A model generated the notes under the pieces. That model was given only the letters and a program-made list of their open reading frames with translations. It ran no database searches and was not told the origin of the DNA. A stretch of DNA of 64,000 bases from Paludibacteraceae bacterium. GTDB taxonomy: Bacteria; Bacteroidota; Bacteroidia; Bacteroidales; Paludibacteraceae. The DNA lies in assembly GCA_017384225.1 (NCBI GenBank), contig JAFNUD010000006.1, positions 26,366 to 90,365 of the forward strand. The letters are read 5' to 3'. A program made the translations under genes and the position numbers. The first letter of the stretch is position 1, and each line of letters starts with the position of its first letter. This document shows positions 9,701 to 18,143 of this stretch, one piece after another.

Positions 9701-10041
9701 AGCTTGATAAATGTCTTGAGGTATTGGACTACGCAGAGAAGATGTTGCCAGGCTATAATATTCCATATGACTATACTTCGGCTACGATGGCTGTTTGCTA
9801 CTATCAGTTGGGCGAGGTAGAGAAGGCGAATGCTATTATGGAGAAGATAGCCAATACATGTGCGGAATATATGGTATGGGGAACATCGCTAAGCAAAGAG
9901 CAACGTGCTTCGGTACAAAATAGTACTCTCAGCCATCAAATGGCTGTGATGGGCTATGTGCTACAAAACTTGGAGCGTTTTGGGCAAAAAGAATTGTTCA
10001 ACCAATATTACGATATTTACGTGCAGTATGCAAGTAGATAA
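6775..10041 (+). CDS. DUF2723 family multi-pass membrane protein (GT-C-like) with C-terminal TPR region
   Basis: A large integral membrane protein of 1088 residues, counting from ATG 6775 (NFKLWNVVLGWVVF), which is more likely than an in-frame ATG 39 bases earlier. The N-terminal hallmark of DUF2723, TMEPTASFWDCGEFI then KLDVGHPPGAPFF, is a loop resembling the acidic catalytic loop of GT-C glycosyltransferases. About a dozen membrane helices follow, with a large soluble domain and TPR-like helices at the end. Members are widespread in Bacteroidota and are thought to act in protein or surface glycosylation; the donor and acceptor cannot be told from sequence. A low-complexity stretch near residues 105-128 is encoded by a palindromic DNA insertion (7083-7150). 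The next gene starts 14 bases before its end. Confidence 0.9.
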   Translation: MKNFKLWNVVLGWVVFAIAATTYLLTMEPTASFWDCGEFIVSAHKLDVGHPPGAPFFMLLGHFFSLFASDTAHVAMCVNAVSALASAFTILFLFWTITALGRKLAIGRLGDRAPQKSADFSGTPLTKGERRAAMSLTQGIAILGAGLVGSLAYTFSDTFWFSAVEGEVYALSSLFTAVVFWLILKWDEQADEEGSDKWLILIAYLMGLSIGTHLLNLLTIPAIVLVYYFRRHQFSWKGVCAAFGISVAILAVILYGIIPGVPTIAGWFELLFTNGLGCPFNTGLAIYLILMAAALVWAIWESYCVIDKDEKINTRTIISFVLAMALAGVPFIKESAVIGIVLIATMLVVLFVKKDVIPARWLNTIAMMVTVVVIGYASYAVIVIRSNADTPMDQNSPDNVFSLKYYLNREQYGDTPLFYGQTYNAPVKLEVKGNMCIPVEKQGHAQYAPAPKEEGAKDRYVVTGYKTNYEYMDEFKMLFPRMHSGQSHHVDAYKSWADVKGKKIRYDYCGQTKTEYCPTFGENLKFFFRYQVNFMYWRYFMWNFAGRQNDLQSHGELTKGNWISGIPFIDNALYGDQSKLPSELRENKGHNVYYFLPLILGLIGLCWQLSKRNNQDKNKEGYRSFAIVFLLFFLTGLAIVVYLNQTPYQPRERDYAYAGSFYAFCIWIGLGVMAIVDMFDQVVKNEKARVLVAVATVIETLLVPVQMASQNWDDHDRSNRYAARDFGANYLKSCDEEAIIFCNGDNDTFPLWYNLEVEQERDDVRACNLSYLQTDWYISQMKRPYYNSPGLPISWDEKDYMPGKNEVVWVENRLNAPLEVKKAFQFLHSTDPRTKRDGEGYIPSDQLYVLSPDSQKIMLKKAKRFTRSEMMVMEMLSTNEWKRPIYFAVTIGGDYHLGLDPYLELTGMAYRITPERSRNGKPRVNTEEMYDNMLHHFKYGNMNIPGIYIDENTMRMCRTHRMMFVELAEALYDEGKLDKCLEVLDYAEKMLPGYNIPYDYTSATMAVCYYQLGEVEKANAIMEKIANTCAEYMVWGTSLSKEQRASVQNSTLSHQMAVMGYVLQNLERFGQKELFNQYYDIYVQYASR
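7083..7150 (+). repeat. Palindromic repeat inserted in frame in the DUF2723 gene
   Basis: Two elements lie side by side. 7083-7109 is a direct repeat of GGCGATTRGGCGATT type. 7112-7149 is a hairpin CCCCAAAAATC/GATTTTTCGGGG followed by TCGGGGACCCCGCTG. The final 15 bases recur exactly at 61499-61513 inside a V-ATPase gene. The insertion keeps the reading frame and lies in a loop between membrane segments. Confidence 0.7.
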
Positions 10042-11293
10042 CATACCTATTTTGCTGCTGACGGGGTATTTGGGCAGTGGCAAGACAACTTTGCTGAATA
10101 GGATATTGACTAATCGCCGCGGCATACGTTTCGCGGTGATTGTCAATGATATAGGAGAGGTGAATATCGATGCGGAACTCATCCAAAAGGGTGGAGTGGT
10201 AGCGCAAAAGGATGATAGTCTCGTCGCCCTGCAAAATGGTTGTATCTGTTGTTCGCTTAAGATGGACCTGGTGGAGCAACTACGCGATTTGTGTACAGCG
10301 AATGCATTCGACTACATTGTGATAGAGGCATCGGGTATTTGCGAACCTGCACCTATTGCACAGACGATTTGCTCGTATAGACAGATGGTGCCAACAGTTG
10401 GAGTGAGTGGGACTTCTGTTCCTAAGCTAGACGCCGTGGTAACCGTAGTGGATGCGCTGAGAATGAGGGATGAGTTTGTGGAACGATTGACTGACAGGTC
10501 GGACGCGTCGGACATGTCGGACTTGTCGAAATTGGTGATAGAGCAGATAGAGTTCTGTAATCTTATATTATTAAATAAGGTGTCTATGGTAAGTGCAGAG
10601 GAGAGGGAGCATGTGCGTGCGATTATTCGTGCTATCCAGCCCAAAGCAAAGATTATAGACTGCGACTACTGCGATGTGCCATTTAGTGAGATACTGGATA
10701 CGGAACTCTTTGATTTTGAGCAGGTGGCGACTTCGGCAACGTGGATACAGAAGGTGGAGGAAAGCCTACCCCCAACCCCTCCCTATAGGGAGGGGAGTGA
10801 CGGGCATCACCATGAGCATGAGCACCATCATGACCATCACCATGAATGTGATGATCCGCATTGTCATTGTCATGAGCACCATCACGAATGCGATGACCCA
10901 CATTGTCATTGCCATAACCATGGCGATGAGTATGGGATTAGCACGTTTGTATATTACAGACGTGAGCCAATGAGTTTGAATCGCTTTGATGAGTTTGTGG
11001 CACGCCACTGGGATAAGGGTGTTATTCGTTGCAAGGGTATGTGCTATTTTGAGGAAGAGTATGATATGTGCTATCTCTTTGAGCAAGCGGGCAAGCAGTT
11101 TGATCTCAAGCAGGCAGGTGCGTTCTATGCGACGATGCCAGAGGAGGAACTCATGCAAATGATGGCGCGAGACCCGATGTTGCAACGCGACTGGGACGAG
11201 CGGTATGGCGACCGCATGCAGAAACTGGTGTTCATCGGTCAGAATATGGATGAACATGCGATAGTGGAAGCACTGGATGCGTGCTTGGTATAA
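10028..11293 (+). CDS. CobW/G3E-family GTPase, probable metallochaperone, with His/Cys-rich insert
   Basis: A 421-residue G3E GTPase of the CobW/YjiA/ZNG1 type, which delivers zinc or another metal to client enzymes. Visible features are Walker A GYLGSGKTT (13-21), the metal-binding CICC motif (72-75) typical of the family, the switch region VIVNDIGEVNID and a CobW C-terminal domain (about 305-420). Between them lies a metal-binding linker (260-298) built from two copies of a 13-residue unit with core HHECDDPHCHCH. Two unusual stretches are encoded by repetitive DNA: 155-166 (TDRSDASDMSDL) and 248-257 (PPTPPYREGS). ATG 10028 is chosen because Walker A then sits at the usual distance from the start; it lies inside the previous gene. 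The metal and the client are unknown. Confidence 0.9.
   Translation: MQVDNIPILLLTGYLGSGKTTLLNRILTNRRGIRFAVIVNDIGEVNIDAELIQKGGVVAQKDDSLVALQNGCICCSLKMDLVEQLRDLCTANAFDYIVIEASGICEPAPIAQTICSYRQMVPTVGVSGTSVPKLDAVVTVVDALRMRDEFVERLTDRSDASDMSDLSKLVIEQIEFCNLILLNKVSMVSAEEREHVRAIIRAIQPKAKIIDCDYCDVPFSEILDTELFDFEQVATSATWIQKVEESLPPTPPYREGSDGHHHEHEHHHDHHHECDDPHCHCHEHHHECDDPHCHCHNHGDEYGISTFVYYRREPMSLNRFDEFVARHWDKGVIRCKGMCYFEEEYDMCYLFEQAGKQFDLKQAGAFYATMPEEELMQMMARDPMLQRDWDERYGDRMQKLVFIGQNMDEHAIVEALDACLV
10493..10528 (+). repeat. TCGGAC repeat inside the GTPase gene
   Basis: Four tandem imperfect copies of a 9-base unit (GTCGGACGC, GTCGGACAT, GTCGGACTT, GTCGAAATT) add acidic residues TDRSDASDMSDL within the G domain. 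The reading frame is kept. Confidence 0.55.
10766..10797 (+). repeat. Palindromic CCCTCCCTATAGGGAGGG element inside the GTPase gene
   Basis: A perfect 20-base palindrome at 10776-10795, preceded by CCTACCCCCAA, encodes PPTPPYREG just before the His-rich linker. It is a DNA hairpin inserted without breaking the frame. Confidence 0.6.
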
Positions 11294-11301
11294 TTTAGAA
11301 T

Positions 11302-12963
11302 ATGAAGAAGATTTTTATAATACTGATGGCTGTGGTAATGGGTTTGCCACAAGCGATAGCAGCATCACAAGTGACACCAATAGAAACCATAGAGGTGGTG
11401 TGTCACGACCTAAAATTGGACACGGATTTTATGGGACTGTTCGGTATGGCATACATCTTTGCCAACAACGAGGAATACAACCTTATGGGTGCTATTATAG
11501 CTGACTCTATCCCACCTGGCACCTATACCAACTGCGTGATGGACCTTAAGCACATTGCCACACAGAAGACTATTCCTGCTGTTTCCGTCACAATCACCTT
11601 GGCAGTGGATGCGAATCGCAACTGTGTCATCACAGGCCACATGATTGGCGAGGACAATATCTGCTACAACCTACACCTATCATGGACACCGCCTACGGCT
11701 ACCGATACGGTGCATATCGCTTTTGACAACTCATCCAGCGTGGCCTACTATCCCGATTTGGCGCACGACTTCATGCTCACGAACAAGGACGAGAACTACG
11801 ATATATCCTTGGATATAGTGGGTGTGCCTATGGGCGAAAGTTTCACCGAGCGCAACCTGAATATCGCCTACTGCATGATTACTAATCGTCAGACTCACGA
11901 CACCGTCAGCATCGCTGCTGCTGAGGGAAAAGTATGGCAGTCGGGTGACACCACCTATCTGTCAGCGAATGTATTGGGTTTTGATGCAGTGGTGTATGAC
12001 ATCGATTTGTGGTATGCTGTGCCTGAGGTGACTGAAACCCAAGAAATCAGCATATACAACGCCACTTTCTACAACGAACTGGCGAAAGATGGCTATTTCG
12101 CGCTGGTGGGGACGACTGAGGATAAGTCCATTGAGTTCGCTATCTCGCTGCTGGGTAATACCGAAGAGGATGTGCCTGGTACCTATGTGAATGATGGCCT
12201 GTTTGGCGGGTTTACAGGTCAGAACTATGACTTTCTTCACTTTATTGGCGGTCGTTATTCCACCTATATCGCCAAATGGAACGCCGAGCGTGGGGACTAT
12301 GATATTCTCTCCATTGAGAAAGGACATGCGACTGTGACGATGGACGAAGAGCAGGATGTGACCCTGGTGGGTGCGTTTGTGGCAGTGGACGGAGTTGAGT
12401 ATCATATCACCATGACCTCTAAGGTTGACAAGCCACGTATTCAAGATGATGCTATGTCGGGAGCGGTGGAGCGTCTGTTTGTGGATGAGAGTCAAGTGAC
12501 AATTTAGCAGCAAGAGGAAGATAAGGTGCTGCTGGAGATAATGACGGGTAGCGACTTGATGGCGCTGTGGTTCTATGTGGAGTATGTGGATGACGAGATT
12601 ATTATCCCAGAGGGCGAATATGTGATAGATGACTATGGTGACTATTGGTCTGTCATCAAGGGAGATGGCAGTTTAGGTAAGTCGTTCTATGCAACGCACG
12701 ATGGCGAGTACTTCACTTCGCTGTATTTCTTGGTGGACGGAACGGTCGTAGTAAGCAAGAAAGACGGCAAACTGTGCTTGGAGATGCATGCGGTGAACTC
12801 CTACGATGTGCCTGTACATGTGGTGTATGACCCCACAGCAAAGACGGGCGTGGAGAATACCCAATCACCCATTGCCAATACCCAAAAAGTACTGCGTCAC
12901 GGTCAGTTGCTCATCGAGCGTGAGGGTAAGATATACAATGCGCAAGGATTGCGCATGAAGTAG
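11302..12963 (+). pseudogene. P1: first member of the secreted beta-repeat array, interrupted by an in-frame stop
   Basis: A Sec signal peptide (about 1-21) precedes four tandem beta-rich modules equivalent to modules 3-6 of P2-P5, then the shared tail (VLRHGQLLIEREG, YNAQGLRMK). An in-frame TAG at 12505-12507 splits the gene after 401 codons. The reading frame continues intact for 152 more codons and stays homologous to its paralogues across the stop. The codon reads TAG CAG CAA, so a single C-to-T change of a CAG codon would explain it. UAG recoding is unlikely because P1 itself and other genes here end in TAG. It begins 8 bases after the GTPase gene. The truncated product would lack the last module and the tail. 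The lesion is either recent or a sequencing error. Confidence 0.8.
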
Positions 12964-13004
12964 TCCATAAATATCATTATTAACAGTTTAATTATTAGTT
13001 AGGT

Positions 13005-15527
13005 ATGAAGAAAATTTCTACACTTCTCATGGCGACTCTGGTAACGCTATCTCTTATGGCGATTACCCCAGCAGAATTAGGAAAACATGATCCTACGGGA
13101 CGTGCTACTGAGCTTGCTAACAAAGAACTCCAACACCACAAACAAGTGGCTAAAACTCTAGGCTTGGACAAGTTTGAGGGTAAAACGACTCCAATAACTG
13201 CTCCTAAAGCAAAAAAGGCATCAGCTAAGGCACAAAAAGAGATGATAACCCTCAATTATGATGCATTTGCATTCATAGAATATAATCCTGATCTTGGCGA
13301 TTGGATGCTGGGTCTCAGTTGTGATGACATTACTCGTCCTGAGTATGGTCACAATCTGCAACTAAATTGGTATGCTCCCGCTGGTAATCCTTGCGGAACA
13401 TTCACCAAAGAGGATTTTATATACGATTTGACTCACCTGCTCACTCCATTCAGCTATGGTTCTATCATGTTCTCCGAGATGAGCATGACACTCACCCATG
13501 AGGCTGTCAATGCCAATCTAGAGCGATATATTTTGGAGGCTACACTTGTTAGTGAAGATGGTGATACCTATCAGGTACACGCGAAGCACGAGAATATCGT
13601 GGCGAAAGGCAAAGTGGATATCTATATCGAAGATGCTACGCTGACTCAAGAGGGCTGGACCTTTACGGTAGAAGGTAAAAACGCAGATTTGGATCTCAAA
13701 CTGGTGGTTGATAATTATGATATTATCGGTGCCTATGGCAAGAATATGATTCTTTGGGAGAGTTCCAAGATTGCTTACAAGGGTGCAACCCTTTCTCCTA
13801 TCACTTTCAAGGCTGTTGTAAATCTAGCTTCTCACGTAGAAACGGGGGCTTTGGCATACGTAACCGAGATCAATATGTTGGCCAATGACACAATCGATTA
13901 TCACTTTATTCTTGCTGCTCCACTACCTGCTCCTACTGACACTATCGAACTGACTGCTATTGACCTGACTGTAGATGACTCTTACGCGCTTTGGATGGGC
14001 ATGGTGGACTTCTATGCTAATACTCCTGAGTTTGCTATCCGTGGTGGTTGGCAAGCAGAGAGCATAGAGGAGGGTACATACGATGCAGCCGTCTTTTTGG
14101 ACAATGCAGACAGGAATACCATCACCAGCTTGAATGCCCAGATAAAAGTTATCCTGGATAAACAAAATAATTGGATCATCGAGGGTACAATGCTCGGTAA
14201 TAACAATAAGGTATATAATTTGCACTTGAGCTGGAGCGTGCCAGAGCAAACGGATACTGTATTAGTGGCATTTGAGCACTCTGCGAAAGCAAAATACTAT
14301 CCACACTTGGATAACGATATTCAAATCTACAATGAGAATGAGCTCTATAAAGCTTCTATCAACGTGGCAGGTGTAGGCTTGGGTGAGGAGTTTGATGCTG
14401 AATATATGAACTCCTACTTCAGCTATCTCGAGTTGAAAGACAGTAGTACTATCAGTATTGCTGAAGTCGTGAATGGTAAACTCTACCAAGTTGGCGATAC
14501 TACTAAGATTGAGGCAGACTATGTGACCTTTGAGGGTATATTGTACCAAGTTCGTCTGTGGTATGTGGCTTCTACGCCTACCGATACCGTGCAACTGAAT
14601 ATCAAAGATGCAGAGATGATTATTAACTTTGACTATGGTCAAGTATATAACCTCGTGGGATATACCGAGGATCGACTCACAGCAGTAGTCTTCACCGTAT
14701 ATGCTACTGCGAAAGAGGAAATCCCTGGTACTTTCGTCAACGATGGCTTGTTCGGTAAGTTTGGCGAGGGCCAATACGATTTCGATGCCAGCAACAGTTA
14801 TGTGGGCAAATGGAATGCCGACATGGAGAAGTACGAACTATACTATATGGAGAAAGGTCAATTCACCGTTACGCTCGACGAGGAAGATAATGTCACTCTC
14901 ACGGCTTCTGTCGTGTGCGAAGATGCTGTCCAATACGATGTGACATTGACCTCTAAATACGAAGAACCACATATCGAGTTTGACTCTGAGGAAAATCCTG
15001 TAGAACGCATCTATGGTGCGGATGCAGAGGTGTTAATCAACGACCATTCCGCTGACTATGGACTAATATCTGTTCAAATCATTGATCCTGTGGTAGGTGA
15101 TATTACTGCTCTGTATTTTTGTTATATGGAGTCTGATCCTGAGACCATTATTCCAGAGGGTACGCACGAAATCAATAGCACCTGGTTCGACGGTACCGTA
15201 TTGGCTAGTACAGGTATGGACTGGGAGGGCAATGTCATGCCTTCTTACTACGCTGGTTATGCAGACGGTTGGGTAGTTGAACCATTCTATTTCTTCCAAT
15301 CAGGTACTGTAGAGGTGACTAAAAACGCCAATGGTAAGCTAAACTTCGAAATCAACGCGCTTAACTCGTGCAATATTCCAGTTCATATTGTATATGACGC
15401 TGCCACTTCAGGCATTGAGAATACTCCAGCAACCCTTGAGAGCGTTCGCAAGCAAATCCGCAACGGACAACTGCTCATCATGCGCGAAGGCAAGACCTAC
15501 AACGCATTGGGAACACCAGTGAAATAA
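13005..15527 (+). CDS. P2: secreted multi-module beta-repeat protein with C-terminal sorting-type tail
   Basis: No known function is recognised. The 840-residue protein has a Sec signal peptide (about 1-19), a basic Lys/Ala-rich linker to about residue 80, and then six tandem modules of roughly 110-130 residues. Each module runs through beta strands to a signature such as GTF(V/T), then YxVxLxW and a P.DTV border. Conserved landmarks of module 5 are GTFVNDGLFGKFGEGQYDF and MEKGQFTV; module 6 has TIIPEGT, GTVLASTG and the INALNS strand. The last 27 residues form the shared tail (QIRNGQLLIMREG, YNALGTPVK). The modules resemble lipocalin-like or SusF-like beta barrels only in general shape. It lies 41 bases after P1 and is probably cotranscribed. 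Confidence 0.85.
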   Translation: MKKISTLLMATLVTLSLMAITPAELGKHDPTGRATELANKELQHHKQVAKTLGLDKFEGKTTPITAPKAKKASAKAQKEMITLNYDAFAFIEYNPDLGDWMLGLSCDDITRPEYGHNLQLNWYAPAGNPCGTFTKEDFIYDLTHLLTPFSYGSIMFSEMSMTLTHEAVNANLERYILEATLVSEDGDTYQVHAKHENIVAKGKVDIYIEDATLTQEGWTFTVEGKNADLDLKLVVDNYDIIGAYGKNMILWESSKIAYKGATLSPITFKAVVNLASHVETGALAYVTEINMLANDTIDYHFILAAPLPAPTDTIELTAIDLTVDDSYALWMGMVDFYANTPEFAIRGGWQAESIEEGTYDAAVFLDNADRNTITSLNAQIKVILDKQNNWIIEGTMLGNNNKVYNLHLSWSVPEQTDTVLVAFEHSAKAKYYPHLDNDIQIYNENELYKASINVAGVGLGEEFDAEYMNSYFSYLELKDSSTISIAEVVNGKLYQVGDTTKIEADYVTFEGILYQVRLWYVASTPTDTVQLNIKDAEMIINFDYGQVYNLVGYTEDRLTAVVFTVYATAKEEIPGTFVNDGLFGKFGEGQYDFDASNSYVGKWNADMEKYELYYMEKGQFTVTLDEEDNVTLTASVVCEDAVQYDVTLTSKYEEPHIEFDSEENPVERIYGADAEVLINDHSADYGLISVQIIDPVVGDITALYFCYMESDPETIIPEGTHEINSTWFDGTVLASTGMDWEGNVMPSYYAGYADGWVVEPFYFFQSGTVEVTKNANGKLNFEINALNSCNIPVHIVYDAATSGIENTPATLESVRKQIRNGQLLIMREGKTYNALGTPVK

Positions 15528-15545
15528 TCTTAAATGTTTGGTTTT

Positions 15546-18032
15546 ATGAAAAAGATAACAATTCTTTTCTTATCATGCGTAGCAGCGATCATGCAGGTCG
15601 CTGCTGCTCCTACTAAGCTTGCGACTTTGTCGCCAGATAGTGATACGCAATTACATCCTCAAGCAGTGCGCATGCTGACCCATGACCTGAACAAACGCGC
15701 TGTGCCTGCTAACCAAGAAGTGGCGCGTAAGGCGCCTCAACATCGTCTTGCGCCTTGCGCTAAAGCTACCACAGAGACTATCAATCTCACTGGCGAGGGC
15801 TTCCTTGTAGGACCTGAGTATGAAGGGGCAACGGGCGAGTGGTATATTGCTTTGGAAGCGCAAGGTTATACTTTCCGCCTCTGCTGGTTTGGTGATGAGG
15901 ATAATTATTGTGGTACCTATACGTTTGATAACATGAGCATGGAATACTCTTGGGGATGGTTCCAATCAGCAGATATGTTCTACGAGATTTATTTCCAAGA
16001 TGTGACTATGACTATTTCTGAGAAAGTAGAGGGTAGTCTAAAGCAGATCGTCTTGGATGCTACTATTTTGGACACCAATGATCGTACCTACAAGGTACAT
16101 TCTGTGCATAGTGCTTTTACTCCAAAGACAACCGTGGAGAATGTATTAAATAATAGCACGGTGACTATGGATTTTGGATATTATGTGCTGGAGGGTAGCA
16201 ATGATGACATGTCTGTGAAGTTAGGTGTAATCTCTGATGTGATTGAGGGCGAATATACCAAAGCTAGTTTTGATATGAATCAGACCAAGATTGTCTATAA
16301 AGGTGTAGAACAAACTATGTTGCAAGCCAATATGATGATTGGTTTGAGCGAGTTGGAGAATGGCGCGTTGGGATATGAGGCAGCATTGCATTTTTACAAC
16401 CAAGATACCGTATTGCACAAGGTGCAGATGACTGTGCCATTGCCTGCGGCAAAAGATACGATTAAGGTAGCGTGTCATAACCTCTCTGTAGATGAGTCCT
16501 TTGTGGATTATGGATTCGTGATGTTATTCGCATCTAATACGGATTACGATATTTTTGCCATGTATGAGGATTATTATGCGGAAGCGGGTGTATATGATGT
16601 GGCATTGACCGTAACCGACAAGAAAACTTGGTTGGATTGCTCTTCAATCCGTGGTACTTTGACTATGAAGGAAACGGAGAATGGTTGGGAGGCAAATATA
16701 GAGGCGTATTGCGACGACTATAATTGGTACTCTATTGATATGAATTTTGAAGTGCCAGTGCCTACCAAAAAGGTAAAGGTAGAGTTTGAAAATAGTGCGT
16801 TGGCTAGTTTCCGTGCAGATCAATTGAATATGATTCAACTCATTCAGTATGCAGATGATTATGAGGCTTCTATCACTATCTGTAATACGGGTTTGGGTGA
16901 ATCATTTGACATGGAGAAAGTGTTGATGGATTATACCGAATTCTATGATTGGACCGTAGAGTCGAGTGTAGAGATTGCAGACATCAAGGGTGTGCTGAAC
17001 CAACGCGGCGATACCACAGTCATCAATGCCAGCTATATTGGGTTTAACGCTATACAATACGATGTAGAGTTTTGGTACACTGTTCCTGAGCCAGTAGATA
17101 CCGTAGAGATTGAGATGCCAGTTAAGTTTACAAATGCCTTGCAAGATGGCTATTATATTTTGTCATCTTATACACCAGATAATTCTATCTTTATCTCGCT
17201 CAGTCCAATGACCGATGGTGAGGTGGGTGGTACCTTTGTGAACGATGGTTTGTTTGGTAAGTTCGGCGCAGATGATGGTCGCTATGACTTCTATAGTGGC
17301 AACACGTTTATTTACGTAGAGTCAGAGTGGCAAAACTACACCATTGAGAAAGGCGAACTAGTGGTTGAGCACGCTGCGGATGGTACTATTACCGCGGAGG
17401 CTAAATTTATTGCTCGCAATGGAGTGTATTACCACGTGAAGATGACTTCAGAGTACAATGTGCATCTTGATTTCGATGAGCCAGAAGAGATTATTGACCG
17501 TACTTATACTACTGCAGATAATGTGACTATTGATGATCAAACTGCAAACAATGGTTATATCTATTTGGCTTTGACAGCTGCCGATGGTTCGGATATGGCT
17601 GCGTTCTTCTTCTTTGTAGAGGAGGCTGATGAGGATATTATTGTACCTGCGGGTGTGTATCCAATCGATGCTTCTGAGGAGTATGGTACAGTATATGCAA
17701 ACCCAGGTGTACAAGGTGACGGCGTATGGCCATCCTTCTATGCACGAATGTTAGAGGATGGTTCACTCGTAACACCTTTGTGGTTGTTAGTGGATGGTAC
17801 TATTGAGGTTACAAAGACCGAGGATGGTAATCCTTATCTTGAGGTGAATGCTGTGAACTCATACGGCGTGGAGGTGCATATCGTATATGATGGCACACCT
17901 ATAGATACAGCCATTGATAACACTAATAGCCAATCGTCAATGGCCAATAGCCAAAAAATGCTCCGTAATGGTCAATTGTTGATTATTCGCAATGGTAAAA
18001 ACTATGATGCGCTTGGTGTACAAGTAAAATAA
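15546..18032 (+). CDS. P3: paralogue of P2, secreted multi-module beta-repeat protein
   Basis: 828 residues from ATG 15546 (KKITILFLSCVAA), which starts a good signal peptide; an in-frame ATG 12 bases earlier would add MFGF. The architecture matches P2: a signal peptide, a linker of about 60 residues, six modules and the tail (MLRNGQLLIIRNG, YDALGVQVK). Module 5 carries GTFVNDGLFGKFGADDG and module 6 DIIVPAGVYPI. Just before the tail, NTNSQSSMANSQ is encoded by a CAATAGCCAA-type repeat (17925-17956). It follows P2 by 18 bases, and a strong terminator after it closes the first transcription unit of the array. Function unknown; cell-surface location is inferred from signal and tail. Confidence 0.85.
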   Translation: MKKITILFLSCVAAIMQVAAAPTKLATLSPDSDTQLHPQAVRMLTHDLNKRAVPANQEVARKAPQHRLAPCAKATTETINLTGEGFLVGPEYEGATGEWYIALEAQGYTFRLCWFGDEDNYCGTYTFDNMSMEYSWGWFQSADMFYEIYFQDVTMTISEKVEGSLKQIVLDATILDTNDRTYKVHSVHSAFTPKTTVENVLNNSTVTMDFGYYVLEGSNDDMSVKLGVISDVIEGEYTKASFDMNQTKIVYKGVEQTMLQANMMIGLSELENGALGYEAALHFYNQDTVLHKVQMTVPLPAAKDTIKVACHNLSVDESFVDYGFVMLFASNTDYDIFAMYEDYYAEAGVYDVALTVTDKKTWLDCSSIRGTLTMKETENGWEANIEAYCDDYNWYSIDMNFEVPVPTKKVKVEFENSALASFRADQLNMIQLIQYADDYEASITICNTGLGESFDMEKVLMDYTEFYDWTVESSVEIADIKGVLNQRGDTTVINASYIGFNAIQYDVEFWYTVPEPVDTVEIEMPVKFTNALQDGYYILSSYTPDNSIFISLSPMTDGEVGGTFVNDGLFGKFGADDGRYDFYSGNTFIYVESEWQNYTIEKGELVVEHAADGTITAEAKFIARNGVYYHVKMTSEYNVHLDFDEPEEIIDRTYTTADNVTIDDQTANNGYIYLALTAADGSDMAAFFFFVEEADEDIIVPAGVYPIDASEEYGTVYANPGVQGDGVWPSFYARMLEDGSLVTPLWLLVDGTIEVTKTEDGNPYLEVNAVNSYGVEVHIVYDGTPIDTAIDNTNSQSSMANSQKMLRNGQLLIIRNGKNYDALGVQVK
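17925..17956 (+). repeat. CAATAGCCAA-type repeat in the tail region of P3
   Basis: AATAGCCAATCG ... AATAGCCAAAA: two copies of a short unit in the linker between the last module and the tail. A closely related stretch is at 12856-12887 in P1. Confidence 0.5.
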
Positions 18033-18056
18033 TCACTTGAAATCTGTACATATATA

Positions 18057-18090
18057 AGAGGGAAATTGTAGGATTTTCCTCTTTTTTTTG
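18057..18090 (+). terminator. Intrinsic terminator after P3
   Basis: A 10-bp stem (AGAGGGAAAT/ATTTTCCTCT, one wobble) with a 6-base loop is followed by eight T residues. The end of the T run also supplies the -33 TTTG of the P4 promoter. Confidence 0.85.
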
Positions 18091-18118
18091 TCTATTCCAA
18101 AAAAAAGTGTTACCTTTG
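18087..18118 (+). promoter_or_regulatory. Promoter of P4
   Basis: TTTG (18087-18090), 20 bases, TACCTTTG (18111-18118). The leader is short (about 18 bases) and contains AATAGTCTGT directly before the start codon. Confidence 0.8.
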
Positions 18119-18143
18119 TGCGGTTTTACAATAATAGTCTGTT

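Noticed and set aside
12505-12507. UAG read-through or stop-codon recoding in P1
   Set aside because: P1 itself, the MCE gene and kdsB end in TAG, so the codon serves as a normal stop in this genome. A point mutation or error is simpler.
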